A stretch of 37,044 nucleotides of DNA from Akkermansia muciniphila (lineage in GTDB: Bacteria; Verrucomicrobiota; Verrucomicrobiia; Limisphaerales; SXTU01): NCBI GenBank assembly GCA_945874145.1, contig CAMCFN010000040.1:1-37044 (forward strand). The letters are read 5' to 3'. This document shows, piece after piece, positions 16,124-24,163 of the stretch (within the stretch, counting starts at the first letter, position 1; the number at the start of each line of letters is the position of its first letter). The position numbers and the translations under genes were made by a program. The notes beneath the pieces are model-generated. The model searched no databases and was not told the DNA's origin. It saw nothing but the letters and a program-made list of their open reading frames with translations.

Positions 16124-16989
16124 GCGAGGAGTGCCGGTCTCCGACCCGGCGTGTTCCATATTCGGCAGGTTTGCGCCGGGTCGGAGGCCGGCGCTCCGCT
16201 CGCGAACGGATTTAGGACGGAGTGATTCCCGGCGCGGAGGCTGCCTGCGATGGCACGGGTGATGAAGTCCTTGGCAAGCTGCACGGCGCGCGGGAGGTCG
16301 TGGCCGAGCGCAAGGTAGGCGGCGATGGCGGCGGAGTAAGTGCAACCGGTGCCGTGCGTCGAGACACCGCGCACAAAGGGGGCGGAAAGCAGCAACTCGG
16401 TCTTGCCGTCGAAGAAGATGTCCACCGCCTCGCGCTGACCGCGCAGGTGGCCGCCCTTCACCAGCGCGGCGCAGTGGAAGTGCTGGTGAATCGCTCGCGC
16501 GGCGGCCCGCAGGTCTTCCACTGACTTCAGCTTCGCACCGACGAGGATTTCCGCCTCGTCGAGGTTGGGCGTGACGAGTGTGCCGAGGGGCAGCAGTTGC
16601 TCCTGCATCGCACGGAGGGCGGCGGGCTTGAGCAGGCGCGCACCGCTGGTGGCAACCATCACGGGGTCCACAATGAGCGGCGGCTTCGGACCACGCAGCG
16701 CGCCGAAGAAGTCTGCGACTTCGCGGATGATGGCAGTATCGAACAGCATCCCCGTCTTCGCGGCGGCAGGGCGAAGTTCGGCGAAGACGGCTTCAATTTG
16801 CGCGCGGACGATGGCCGACTTCGCAGCTTGGATGGCGGAGACGCCCTTGGGGTTCTGCGCGGTCAGGCACGTGATGGCGCTGGTGCCGTGGACGCCGAGC
16901 GCAGCGAAGGTCTTGAGGTCCGCTTGGATGCCCGCGCCGCCACCGCTATCGGAGCCGGCGATGGTGAGGGCGATGGACAGCCGCTTCAT
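16093..16989 (-). CDS. thiD: Hydroxymethylpyrimidine/phosphomethylpyrimidine kinase
   Basis: The 298-residue protein begins ALTIAGSDSGGGAGIQADLKTF, the ThiD nucleotide and HMP-binding signature. VDPVMVATSGARLL, LVTPNLDEAEIL, VKGGH and the GVSTHGTGCTYSAAIAAYLALG anion-hole/catalytic loop follow. It phosphorylates HMP and HMP-phosphate in thiamine synthesis in the cytosol. Typical ThiD is about 265 residues; here residues from about 262 on (ASGAPASDPAQTCRIWN and onward) are encoded by a palindromic repeat and look non-native. It is the last gene of a same-strand run serA - parvulin - thiD, 57 bases after the parvulin stop. The kinase core looks intact. Confidence 0.92.
   Translation of the reverse strand: MKRLSIALTIAGSDSGGGAGIQADLKTFAALGVHGTSAITCLTAQNPKGVSAIQAAKSAIVRAQIEAVFAELRPAAAKTGMLFDTAIIREVADFFGALRGPKPPLIVDPVMVATSGARLLKPAALRAMQEQLLPLGTLVTPNLDEAEILVGAKLKSVEDLRAAARAIHQHFHCAALVKGGHLRGQREAVDIFFDGKTELLLSAPFVRGVSTHGTGCTYSAAIAAYLALGHDLPRAVQLAKDFITRAIAGSLRAGNHSVLNPFASGAPASDPAQTCRIWNTPGRRPALLAQSKSEQLMK
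16122..16204. repeat. Large imperfect palindrome (TCCGACCCGGCG type) at the thiD/zinc-ribbon junction
   Basis: The left arm 16129-16151 contains GTGCCGGTCTCCGACCCGGC and the right arm 16174-16197 contains CGCCGGGTCGGAGGCCGGCG, nearly perfect complements. The loop of about 22 bases reads GTTCCATATTCGGCAGGTTT. The element overlaps the stop of the zinc-ribbon gene and encodes the last part of ThiD. Confidence 0.8.
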
Positions 16990-17046
16990 TGAAAGTGGAG
17001 CAGGTTTGCGGGCAGGAGGGGCGCGCTTGAGTCCTGCCCTTCCCGA

Positions 17047-18090
17047 TCACTTGTATTTCGCGTCGAGAATTTCCACGCCGGCCTCCTGCTTCACCTTCTC
17101 CAAATACGCCGGCATCTGCTTGTCGGCGTCTTCCTGCTGCAAGGCGTCGCGGATGCGGTCCTTGACCTTCTCGAATTCCAGCTTCTTCGCCGGCGTGCGT
17201 TCGATGGTTTTGATGATGTGGTAGCCAAACTTCGTGCTGACCACGTCGCTGATCTGGCCGGGGCGCAGGGCGAAGGCCGCAGTTTCAAACTCCACCGCCA
17301 TCTGTCCGCGTGCGAAGACGTATTCGCCACCCCGGTCCTTGGAGCCGGGATCCTGGGAGAATTCCTTCGCCAGCTTGCTGAAGTCTTCCCCGGCACGGGC
17401 CCGTTTGAGCAGGGCCTGGATGAGGCCGAGTTGTGCTTTGCTCTTGTCCGGGGGGAGTTCCTGATTGGTGGTCAGGTCGCGGGTGGCCAGCAGAATATGC
17501 GCGGCCCGGACAGTCTCCGGCTGCTCGAAGCGGGTGGGGTTGTCGTCGTAAAACTTGCGAACGCGGGCGGGCGGGATGGCGATCTTGTCGCGCACCTCGC
17601 GGTTGACCACTTCCTCGACAATGGCGCGTTCAATGAACTGGGCGGTGAAGCCTTCGGCGGTCATGCCCATGGCTTGAACCTGGCGGCGGAAGGAGTCTTC
17701 GGAACCCGCCTGCTGGCGGATGTCGCCGAGCGTTTTCTCCGCAGCGGCGCGGCCTTTGGTCTTGTCGGCTTCGGTGGTTTTTTTGGACAAGACCTGCACC
17801 ACGATGAGGCGATCGAGCAGTTTTTTCTCAATTTCCAGCCGCTTGTCTTCGGGCGGTGGCGACTGGCCCCGGGACGCGGCGGCGGTGCGGAAGTTGAGGA
17901 ATGCCTCGTCAAGCTGCCGGCTGTTGATCTCGAAGCCCTTGCCCTTGGCCAGCACGGTCGGCGGGAAAAGGCTGTCGGTGGTGACGACAGGCTTGGGCGG
18001 CGGCGGTGGGGCTGCGGGTGATTTGGTGGTTTTCGGGTCTGCCGCCAGCGCGGCGGCGGCGAGGAAAAGGAGTGGAGCGATGGTTTTCAT
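17047..18090 (-). CDS. Exported parvulin-type peptidyl-prolyl isomerase
   Basis: The 347-residue protein starts at ATG 18090 with the signal peptide MKTIAPLLFLAAAALAADP; an upstream in-frame start would lose the signal peptide. An N-terminal SurA/PrsA-like helical segment covers about residues 50-185. It contains KLLDRLIVVQVLSKKTTEADK and a long charged helix. A PpiC rotamase domain covers about 190-300 (RAAHILLATR, DFSKLAKEFSQDPGSKDRGGEYVFARGQM, FALRPGQISDVVSTKFGYHIIKTIE). It likely assists folding of periplasmic or outer membrane proteins. It lies 38 bases after the serA stop and upstream of thiD, so all three may be co-transcribed; the functional link is not obvious. Confidence 0.9.
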   Translation of the reverse strand: MKTIAPLLFLAAAALAADPKTTKSPAAPPPPPKPVVTTDSLFPPTVLAKGKGFEINSRQLDEAFLNFRTAAASRGQSPPPEDKRLEIEKKLLDRLIVVQVLSKKTTEADKTKGRAAAEKTLGDIRQQAGSEDSFRRQVQAMGMTAEGFTAQFIERAIVEEVVNREVRDKIAIPPARVRKFYDDNPTRFEQPETVRAAHILLATRDLTTNQELPPDKSKAQLGLIQALLKRARAGEDFSKLAKEFSQDPGSKDRGGEYVFARGQMAVEFETAAFALRPGQISDVVSTKFGYHIIKTIERTPAKKLEFEKVKDRIRDALQQEDADKQMPAYLEKVKQEAGVEILDAKYK

Positions 18091-18128
18091 TGGCGTGCGG
18101 CGGGGTTGGGGGAGGGCAGGGGCCTGGT

Positions 18129-19727
18129 TCAAAGCTTGACCACCCGGACATTGCTGAAGACGGAATCACGGCGCAGTTCCTCAAGGACTTCTACCGGCGG
18201 CTCGCTGTCCACATGGAAGACCGAGAGCGCATGGCCGCCCGCATGGTCGCGGCTCAGGCTGAGGTTGGCGATGTTGACGCTGTGCTTGCTCAAGAGCGTG
18301 CCCACATAGCCGACGATGCCAGGCCGGTCCGAGTTGTTGAACATGAGGAAGACGCCGTGGATGGGGATTTCGAGCGGGTTGCTGAAGAGCCGGACGATGC
18401 GCGGGTTGTTTGACGAACCGAAGAAGGTGCCGCCGGCCGAGCCGACCTTCTCGTCGCCCTTGAAGAGCTGCACATGCAGCCATTCGTTGAACGTGACCGG
18501 CTCGTTCGAGCGCTTCTCCTCGACGCTGATGCCGAGCGTGCCGGCAATGCCGCGCACGTTGATGTGATTGAGGTCTTTCACCGCTGCGCGGGCGAGGAAG
18601 CCCATCAGCACCGAGCGCGTGATCGGGTCAATGTTCGGCAACTCCTGAGCCTTGCCGCCATAGGTGATGTGTGCGCGGTCCACCTGCTGCGGGACGACTT
18701 GCGCGAGCAGCTTGCCCAGCGCCTCGCCCAGGGCCATGTAGGGCTTCACCTGCTCGTAGGTGCGTGCGTCGAGGAACGGCAGGTTCACCGCGTTGCGCAC
18801 CTCGCCGGTGAGCAGATAGGCGGTGATGACTTCGGCCACCTCGATGCCGCACTTCTCCTGCGCCTCCTCGGAACTCGCGCCCAGGTGCGGCGTGAGGATG
18901 AGCGAGGGATGTTTGCGGAATGGGTGGTCGGCGGCGAGTGGCTCGACACAAAAAACATCCAGCGCGGCGGCGGCGACTTTCTTCGAGTCCAGCGCGAGGA
19001 GCAGGTCGTTCTCGGCGATGATTTCACCGCGCGCGCAGTTCACGATGCGCACGCCGGGCTTCATTTTGGAGAAGGCCGCCGTGTTCAGCATCCCGCGCGT
19101 CTGCTCCGTGACGGGCAGGTGGACGGTGATAAAGTCCGCGTGTTCGTAAATCGTGTCCACGTCCGAGGCCAGTTCAAAGCCTAGGGATTTGGCCCGGCTC
19201 TCGGTGAGGAAGGGGTCGTAGGCCAGCACGCGCATCCCGAAGGCCAGGGCGCGCTTGCCCACCTCGGTGCCGATGCGGCCCGCGCCGAGCACGCCGAGGG
19301 TCTTGCCGTGCAGTTCGACGCCCATGAACAGCTTGCGGTCCCACTTGCCCGCGACCATCGAGCCGTGCGCCTGCGGGACTTTGCGGGCGAGATTGAGAAT
19401 CATCGCGAAGCTGAGTTCCGCCGTGGTGAGCGTGTTGCCGGCGGGCGTGTTCATCACCACGACTCCGCGCTGGGTGGCGGCGTCCACATCCACGTTGTCC
19501 ACGCCTACCCCGGCGCGGCCCACGACGCGGAGCTGGGTGGCGGCTTCGAGGACTTTCTTCGTCACCTTGGTCTCGGAGCGGACAACCATCGCCTCAACAT
19601 CGGCAACGAGCGGCAGCAATTCCGCCTCGGAGAGCCGCTTGTCCAGCACCGTGACCTGAAACTCGGGACGCTGACGGAACAGCTCAATGCCCTTCGGCGA
19701 AATCGGGTCGCAAATCAAAACCTTCAT
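18129..19727 (-). CDS. serA: D-3-phosphoglycerate dehydrogenase, long form
   Basis: The 532-residue enzyme starts at ATG 19727 (MKVLICDPISPKG). The open frame continues 104 codons upstream, but those residues look like noise. Visible features are VGRAGVGVDNVDVDAATQRGV, the NAD-binding GVLGAGRIGTEVGKRA (about residue 150), catalytic Arg in VNCARGEIIAENDL, Glu in CVEPLA and His in LTPHLGASSEEAQ. An intervening ASB domain (about 320-440) and a C-terminal ACT domain (about 460-532, IHGVFLMFNNSDRPGIVGYVG) follow. This is the type I architecture, usually subject to serine control. It catalyses the first step of serine synthesis from 3-phosphoglycerate. Confidence 0.95.
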   Translation of the reverse strand: MKVLICDPISPKGIELFRQRPEFQVTVLDKRLSEAELLPLVADVEAMVVRSETKVTKKVLEAATQLRVVGRAGVGVDNVDVDAATQRGVVVMNTPAGNTLTTAELSFAMILNLARKVPQAHGSMVAGKWDRKLFMGVELHGKTLGVLGAGRIGTEVGKRALAFGMRVLAYDPFLTESRAKSLGFELASDVDTIYEHADFITVHLPVTEQTRGMLNTAAFSKMKPGVRIVNCARGEIIAENDLLLALDSKKVAAAALDVFCVEPLAADHPFRKHPSLILTPHLGASSEEAQEKCGIEVAEVITAYLLTGEVRNAVNLPFLDARTYEQVKPYMALGEALGKLLAQVVPQQVDRAHITYGGKAQELPNIDPITRSVLMGFLARAAVKDLNHINVRGIAGTLGISVEEKRSNEPVTFNEWLHVQLFKGDEKVGSAGGTFFGSSNNPRIVRLFSNPLEIPIHGVFLMFNNSDRPGIVGYVGTLLSKHSVNIANLSLSRDHAGGHALSVFHVDSEPPVEVLEELRRDSVFSNVRVVKL

Positions 19728-19932
19728 AAATAGGGGGCGGAGTCTAGGAGAGGGGATCGGGGTGGTCAAATGATCATCCAGCGCGGGCGCGGGCGGGCCC
19801 AGCCCCAGCCGTAGGTCATGGCGTGGCTCCGCCTCGTCCGGTTCGGTCAGCGGTGGCATGCGCGTGCGTGACCGCCGCAGCTGGTCTGCGACACGGCCGT
19901 GCTCCTGCGGCACCAATTGGTGCGACGGGCGG
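19728..19932. other. Intergenic region serA/protoglobin with a 14-bp palindrome
   Basis: No gene is seen. GCACCAATTGGTGC at 19910-19923 is a perfect 14-base palindrome just beyond the protoglobin stop. It could be a regulator site or part of a weak hairpin; there is no U-tract. The serA promoter must lie at or near 19728-19800, but no boxes are convincing. Confidence 0.4.
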
Positions 19933-20508
19933 CTACGCGGCCGCGTAGTGGCGGTTGATGAGGTCGTTTTGAAGCCAGAGCAGCTTGCTGAAGGCACGCA
20001 CGGCTTTGGCTTTGGCTTCAGCGGGGAGATCGGAGCCAAGGATGGTGGCGTTTACGGCATCAGCCACAAAACCCATGAGCACGTTCATTTGCACGAGTGG
20101 GATGTGGATCGCGGGGTTGCCAGCTTTCGGGGTGTGCATTTTGCCCACGAAGTCTAGGTATTGCACCAGCTTGCCGTCGTAAGGTGCGGTCACCAGTTTT
20201 TCCAGATAGCGGGCGAGGTGCTGCTTGCGGAACTGGATCTGGGGATGGTCCATGGTCAGTTCCTCCAGCTTTACCGGAATGCTGCCGGTGTATCCGTCCT
20301 GCCGGGGCACGAAATGCCGCCAGGTGGCATCATAAGCATTGAGCTTGGCGTAGACGGCATCCACCAGTGCCGGCACAAGTGGGGCGAGCAAGGCGGCTCC
20401 GCCGTGGATGGTTTGGATGTCCTCATCGCCAAAGCCCATGAATTCAGCGAGATACTGGAACCGGTAGGCGAGATCGGTTTCAAGGCGGGGTTCATCAATG
20501 TGTTTCAT
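19933..20508 (-). CDS. Stand-alone protoglobin-type globin
   Basis: The 191-residue protein starts at ATG 20508; the alternative 40-residue extension is not globin-like. Features of the protoglobin/globin-coupled-sensor fold are DLAYRFQYLAEFMGFGDEDIQTI at the N-terminus, TWRHFVPR, FRKQHLARYLEKLVTAPYDGKLVQYLDFVGKMHTP with the likely proximal heme His125 (G-x-x-H motif), and IPLVQMNVLMGFVADAVNATIL. No output domain (methyl-accepting, GGDEF, kinase) is fused, so it is a single-domain protein. It may bind O2, CO or NO; its role is unknown. It is divergent from the WG-repeat gene across about 125 bases. Confidence 0.82.
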   Translation of the reverse strand: MKHIDEPRLETDLAYRFQYLAEFMGFGDEDIQTIHGGAALLAPLVPALVDAVYAKLNAYDATWRHFVPRQDGYTGSIPVKLEELTMDHPQIQFRKQHLARYLEKLVTAPYDGKLVQYLDFVGKMHTPKAGNPAIHIPLVQMNVLMGFVADAVNATILGSDLPAEAKAKAVRAFSKLLWLQNDLINRHYAAA

Positions 20509-20633
20509 AGGTGGGCGATTGGATGATGTGGTGTCAATGGTGAGAAGACAGGGCTTGGCAGAAGCCAACCATTCCTTGCTTTGGCTGCGGATTTGGGGTT
20601 GCCGTTCACCGGGTGCCTTGCTACTCAACGCTT

Positions 20634-21113
20634 ATGAAGCCGCTGATTTTTATGGTCTTGCTTGGGGCGTTCCTGCTTGCGGAGGCTGCCGAACCGAAGT
20701 CGGCCGCGGAGCCGCCGGTGCCCTTTCCGCGCAAGGGAAAATATGGTTTCCGCGACGCGGCGGGGGCCTTCGTCATCGAGCCGCAGTTTGATTATGCCGG
20801 CGAGTTCTGCGAGGGGCTTGCTGTGGTGGGTTTGGGCAAGTATCCCGGCACGAAATGGGGCTTCATCAATCAGCGAGGCCAGATCGTAGTCCCAGCGCAG
20901 TTTGAGGGGGCGCAGGATTTCTCCGAGGGCATGGCTGCCGTGAATTTGGGCGGGAAGTTCGGTTACATTGACCGCGCTGGGAAGCTCATCGTGCCCCCGC
21001 AGTTCGATGAAGCGCAGAAATTTAACAGTGGACGCGCTCGGGTGCGCATCATCAAGAGCGGCTACGGCTACATCAACAAGCAAGGCGAGCTGGTGGTCCC
21101 GCTGGCCCTCTGA
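20634..21113 (+). CDS. Exported WG-repeat protein
   Basis: The 159-residue protein starts at ATG 20634 with the signal peptide MKPLIFMVLLGAFLLAEAAE; an in-frame GTG at 20613 is possible but less likely. Three or four WG (KWG/GYI) repeats are visible: GKYGFRDAAGAFVIEPQFDYAGEF, KWGFINQRGQIVVPAQFEGAQDF, KFGYIDRAGKLIVPPQFDEAQKF and GYGYINKQGELVVPLAL, each about 35-45 residues. WG repeats form beta-rich surfaces of unknown ligand preference. It is short compared with many members, and the last repeat ends at the C-terminus. Confidence 0.85.
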   Translation: MKPLIFMVLLGAFLLAEAAEPKSAAEPPVPFPRKGKYGFRDAAGAFVIEPQFDYAGEFCEGLAVVGLGKYPGTKWGFINQRGQIVVPAQFEGAQDFSEGMAAVNLGGKFGYIDRAGKLIVPPQFDEAQKFNSGRARVRIIKSGYGYINKQGELVVPLAL

Positions 21114-21178
21114 ATTCGTCCTAATTCAACCTTTACAGCGGTTCCGGCTTCATTACCCTCCGCACCAGTCAAACACCT

Positions 21179-21655
21179 ATGCGAATCTTGACCATGCTGG
21201 CCCTGTCATTGGCCACTGCTGCCCTCGTGGGCTGCGGCGGAATGGAACGAAAACTCGGGCGTGGCATGAACAACTCCATGGAGTTGTTTCGCGGCGGCGA
21301 GATGATGCGCTCGATTGAGCAGGCTGGCATCTGGGAGGGGGCTGATAGCGCGTTCACCACGGGCATGATCCGGGGCTTTAATCGCACCATGGCCCGGACC
21401 GCCATCGGCCTCAGCGAAATCGTGTCCGCTCCTTTCCCGCCCTATGACCCCTATCACTTCCCCGAGAAGTGGTTCATGGACCCCAGCACCCGGGTGAAAG
21501 CCGAGCCCTTCTCGAACACGCCGCCTTACCCCGACTCCTACAAGCCGCGGCTCTTCAGCGACATGATTTTCTCCACGGATGCGCGGGTGGGCTTCAGCGG
21601 CGGCGAGGTGATTCCGATCATCCCCGGCAGCCGCTTCCGCACCTTCGATTATTGA
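21179..21655 (+). CDS. Exosortase system-associated lipoprotein, TIGR04073 type
   Basis: The 158-residue protein starts with a lipoprotein signal (MRILTMLALSLATAALVGCGG; lipobox LVGC). It then has KLGRGMNNSMELFRGGEM, a Gly-rich hydrophobic segment, and MIRGFNRTMARTAIGLSEIVSAPFPPYDPYHFP. The K-L-G-R-G opening and the R-T-x-x-G-x-x-E-I-x-x-x-P-x-P motif are those of TIGR04073. That family is found in Verrucomicrobia and relatives whose genomes encode exosortase/PEP-CTERM sorting. The C-terminal part (after residue about 115) is longer than I recall for the family. Location is probably the outer membrane or periplasmic face. It is followed by ispE after 37 bases. Confidence 0.7.
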   Translation: MRILTMLALSLATAALVGCGGMERKLGRGMNNSMELFRGGEMMRSIEQAGIWEGADSAFTTGMIRGFNRTMARTAIGLSEIVSAPFPPYDPYHFPEKWFMDPSTRVKAEPFSNTPPYPDSYKPRLFSDMIFSTDARVGFSGGEVIPIIPGSRFRTFDY

Positions 21656-21692
21656 TCCGGGCAGATTCCCCACCGGTTGGCGCGTTTACGCT

Positions 21693-22568
21693 GTGAGCAC
21701 TGTCGTCCGCCAGTCGCCCTGCAAGGTCAATCTCCTGCTCAACATTTTGGGCAAGCGTGCCGATGGCTTCCATGAGTTGGAGACGGTCATGCAGCCCGTG
21801 CAGTTTTCGGATCGGCTGGCCGTGACCAAGGCGGCTGCCGGCCTCACTTTGTCGTGCAACCTGCCGAGCCTGCCAGTGGATAGCACCAATTTGGTGCACA
21901 AAGCGGCCACCGCCTTCTTCGAGGCCACCAAGATTTCTGACGGCGTCAGCATCCACCTTGAAAAGAATATCCCGCTCGCGGCCGGCCTCGGCGGGGGCAG
22001 CGGGAACGCCGCTCACACGCTGCTGGCGCTGAACGAGCTGTTTGATCTGCCGCTGGGAACTGCCCGGTTGCAGGAGCTCGCAGCGGCATTGGGGTCCGAT
22101 GTCCCATTCTTCCTCCAGTCCCAACCCGCCTTGGCCGTGGGCCGCGGCGAGCAGGTCCAGTCCCACGCCCCTTTTCCGGCCTTGCGGGGGTCGCACCTGC
22201 TCCTGATTCATCCGGGCTTTGGCATTTCCACGGCTTGGGCCTACCAATCGCTCGCAAAATATCCCGCCGCACTGAACGGCCAGCCCGGCCGGGCCCGGCA
22301 GCTCATCACACTGCTGCAAGGCACGGATCTCGCCGCTGCGGGCAATGCCTTTTACAACTCTCTGGAAGCTCCCGCCCTGCCGAAGTTTCCGCTGCTGGCG
22401 CTCTATCAGGAATTCCTGCGGGCCAATGGCGCGCCCGCCGTCCTCATGTCCGGCAGCGGTTCGACCACGTTCGCCGTCCTACCCGCCCGGGACATTGCCG
22501 AACGACTGCGCGAGCGCTTTCACTCCCGGTTCGGCCCCGGTGCCTGGACTGCGGTGGCCGCCCTCTGA
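21693..22568 (+). CDS. ispE: 4-diphosphocytidyl-2-C-methyl-D-erythritol kinase
   Basis: The 291-residue protein starts with GTG (SPCKVNLLLNILGKRADGFHELETVMQPV at the N-terminus, the typical IspE start). The GHMP-kinase ATP loop PLAAGLGGGSGNAAHTLLALN lies near residue 95, LGSDVPFFLQSQPALAVGRGE near 135, and a C-terminal VLMSGSGSTTFAVLP. It phosphorylates CDP-ME in the MEP isoprenoid pathway. Length is normal. It converges on metF with 18 bases between stops. The upstream lipoprotein gene may be co-transcribed, though no functional link is known. Confidence 0.93.
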   Translation: MSTVVRQSPCKVNLLLNILGKRADGFHELETVMQPVQFSDRLAVTKAAAGLTLSCNLPSLPVDSTNLVHKAATAFFEATKISDGVSIHLEKNIPLAAGLGGGSGNAAHTLLALNELFDLPLGTARLQELAAALGSDVPFFLQSQPALAVGRGEQVQSHAPFPALRGSHLLLIHPGFGISTAWAYQSLAKYPAALNGQPGRARQLITLLQGTDLAAAGNAFYNSLEAPALPKFPLLALYQEFLRANGAPAVLMSGSGSTTFAVLPARDIAERLRERFHSRFGPGAWTAVAAL

Positions 22569-22586
22569 GGCGCGGCCCTCCGTGTC

Positions 22587-23471
22587 TCACGCCAACTTCA
22601 GGCTCTGCACGATCCGCGTGGTGGAGTGCGCCTTGTTCAAGGTGTAGAAGTGGATGCCCTCCGCGCCATTTTTCAAAAGGTCCGCGCATTGCGCCGCAGC
22701 ATACTCAATCCCGAACTCCGCCGCCGCCGCATCGTCCGTTCCGCACTTGTCCAGCCCGGCGAGGAAAGGGGCCGGCAGTTGCGCCCCGCACAGCGAGGTG
22801 AAGCGCTTTACCTGTGTTCCACTCGACGCGGGCAGGATGCCGGGCACCAAGGGCACCTTCACGCCCTGCTTCACCAGATAGTCGCGAAACGCGTAGAAGT
22901 CCGCGTTGTCGAAGAACAACTGCGTGACCACGAAGTCCGCCCCACAATCAACCTTGGCCTTGAGCCGGTCCCAGTCCACTTGACGGCCCTCCTTGCACGC
23001 GATGTGGCCCTCGGGAAAACCCGCCGTGCCGATGCCAAACCCGCCCAGCTCCCGCAGGTAGGAAACGAGCTGATAGGAATACTCGAAGCCGCCGGGCGTC
23101 GCTTTGAACTCTCCGCCAGCGGGTGGATCGCCACGCAGGGCCAAGATGTTCTTGATGCCGCGCTGCCGCGCCTCCGCGAGCACCACCGCCAGCTCCTCCT
23201 TCGTCGCGTTGACGCAGGTGAGGTGCATCATCGTGGTCAGCCCGTGTTCGCGCTGGATGCGGTCCACGATGCCGATGGTCTTCTCGCGGGTGCTGCCGCC
23301 CGCCCCGTAGGTGACGGAGCAGAAATCCGGCCGGAGCTTCATCAGCTCTGGAATGTGCTTCTCAAACAGGTTCTTCTCGCCCTCTTCGGTCTTCGGGGGG
23401 AAGAACTCGAACGAGATGACCGGTTTGCCCTGGGCCCGTTTGGCCGCGTGAATGTCGCGGATGAATTGCAT
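22587..23471 (-). CDS. metF: Methylenetetrahydrofolate reductase
   Basis: The 294-residue protein starts at ATG 23471 (MQFIRDIHAAKRAQGKPVISFEFFPPKTEEGE). The MetF TIM-barrel motifs are in order: EFFPPKTEEGE, SVTYGAGGSTREKT, HLTCVNATKEEL, ILALRGDPPAGGEF, IGTAGFPEGH, VDCGADFVVTQLFFDNADFYAF and a C-terminal GIHFYTLNKAHSTTRIV. It uses FAD to reduce 5,10-methylene-THF to 5-methyl-THF for methionine synthesis. Length matches the short bacterial type without a regulatory domain. It is divergent from the antitoxin gene. Confidence 0.95.
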   Translation of the reverse strand: MQFIRDIHAAKRAQGKPVISFEFFPPKTEEGEKNLFEKHIPELMKLRPDFCSVTYGAGGSTREKTIGIVDRIQREHGLTTMMHLTCVNATKEELAVVLAEARQRGIKNILALRGDPPAGGEFKATPGGFEYSYQLVSYLRELGGFGIGTAGFPEGHIACKEGRQVDWDRLKAKVDCGADFVVTQLFFDNADFYAFRDYLVKQGVKVPLVPGILPASSGTQVKRFTSLCGAQLPAPFLAGLDKCGTDDAAAAEFGIEYAAAQCADLLKNGAEGIHFYTLNKAHSTTRIVQSLKLA

Positions 23472-23611
23472 GCGCGCGGAGAGTGGAGCGGAAGCCGGCG
23501 GGCGGCAAGTTTGCAGTGCGGACAATCCGCCCATGTTAAGCCTGCCAAATTTCCGCGACCTGATTGTGTTCTGACTATTGAGTTCCTAATGCAATTTCAT
23601 TCTTCTCTGGC

Positions 23612-23839
23612 ATGCCGATGACGCTCGACCAAGTGGTAGCGGAGACACGCCATTGGCCGCCTGGCCAAGTCGCGGAGCTGCTGGATCAGCTCACGACGGA
23701 GCTTCAGCCCGATGTGAAAGTTGAATCGGCGTGGCGCACGGAAACGCGGCGACGGGTCGCAGAAATTGAAAGTGGTCGGAGCGAAGGTGTCCCCGGCGAA
23801 ATCGTGTCCGCCCGCGTCCGGCAAATTGTCGGCTGGTGA
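23612..23839 (+). CDS. Addiction module component (unstable antitoxin family)
   Basis: The 75-residue protein starts at ATG 23612; a second in-frame ATG lies two codons on. The layout is typical of the PF09720/TIGR02574 antitoxin: helical PPGQVAELLDQLTTEL followed by AWRTETRRRVAEIESGRSEGVPGEIVSARVR, i.e. the conserved W-x-x-E-x-x-R-R-x-x-E-I-x-x-G core. Members neutralise a RelE/ParE-type toxin encoded immediately downstream. Here the stop overlaps a GTG that begins a broken toxin gene (23836-24130). It may be an orphan antitoxin or a relic. Confidence 0.85.
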   Translation: MPMTLDQVVAETRHWPPGQVAELLDQLTTELQPDVKVESAWRTETRRRVAEIESGRSEGVPGEIVSARVRQIVGW

Positions 23840-24130
23840 AGCCGCACGTCTTCCATCCCGATGCGGAGAAGGAATACACCGAGGCCGCGCGATACTAAGC
23901 GGGCGTTCAACCAAAGCTGGCCGGTCGTTTCCATCATGAGGTAAGTGGTTGGTCCGTGAGGTGCCTCGCAGCCGATGCGCTTCTGGCAGTTCGACCCGCC
24001 CTTGCGCCGGCATCGCTCCGCTGTGTTTTCATGCGCCGTCGCTTATCTGGAGCAATCGGACCGCATCTGGATTGTTGACGTCATGCACTGCAAGCGGAAG
24101 CCCGGCTACTGGCGGCAGCGGTTGGAGTGA
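23836..24130 (+). pseudogene. Degraded RelE/ParE-type toxin gene
   Basis: The frame starts at GTG 23836, overlapping the antitoxin stop (GTGA), and reads KPHVFHPDAEKEYTEAARY before a TAA at 23896-23898. Homologous-looking residues continue in other frames: AGRFHHEV, then LVREV near 23949 in a second frame. From 23972 a third frame reads PMRFWQFDPPLRRHRSAVFS, followed by VMHCKRKPGYWRQRLE and a stop at 24130. All three pieces line up in order with a RelE/ParE toxin (H-P-x-A-x-x-E-x-x-x-A, then H-x-R-x-P-x-Y-W). One premature stop plus two frameshifts make it non-functional unless they are sequencing errors. Confidence 0.8.
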
Positions 24131-24163
24131 TTGCGCGACTGGAGGTTGGTTGCTGAGTGAAAT

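Noticed and set aside
16122-16204. Bidirectional terminator for thiD and the zinc ribbon gene
   Set aside because: The arms are long and a T-tract is missing on both sides; arms resemble dispersed repeats and lie inside the thiD frame.
19728-20039. N-terminal extension of SerA by 104 codons
   Set aside because: The residues are Pro/Arg/Ser-rich noise, they overlap the protoglobin gene, and family members start at MKVLICDPIS.
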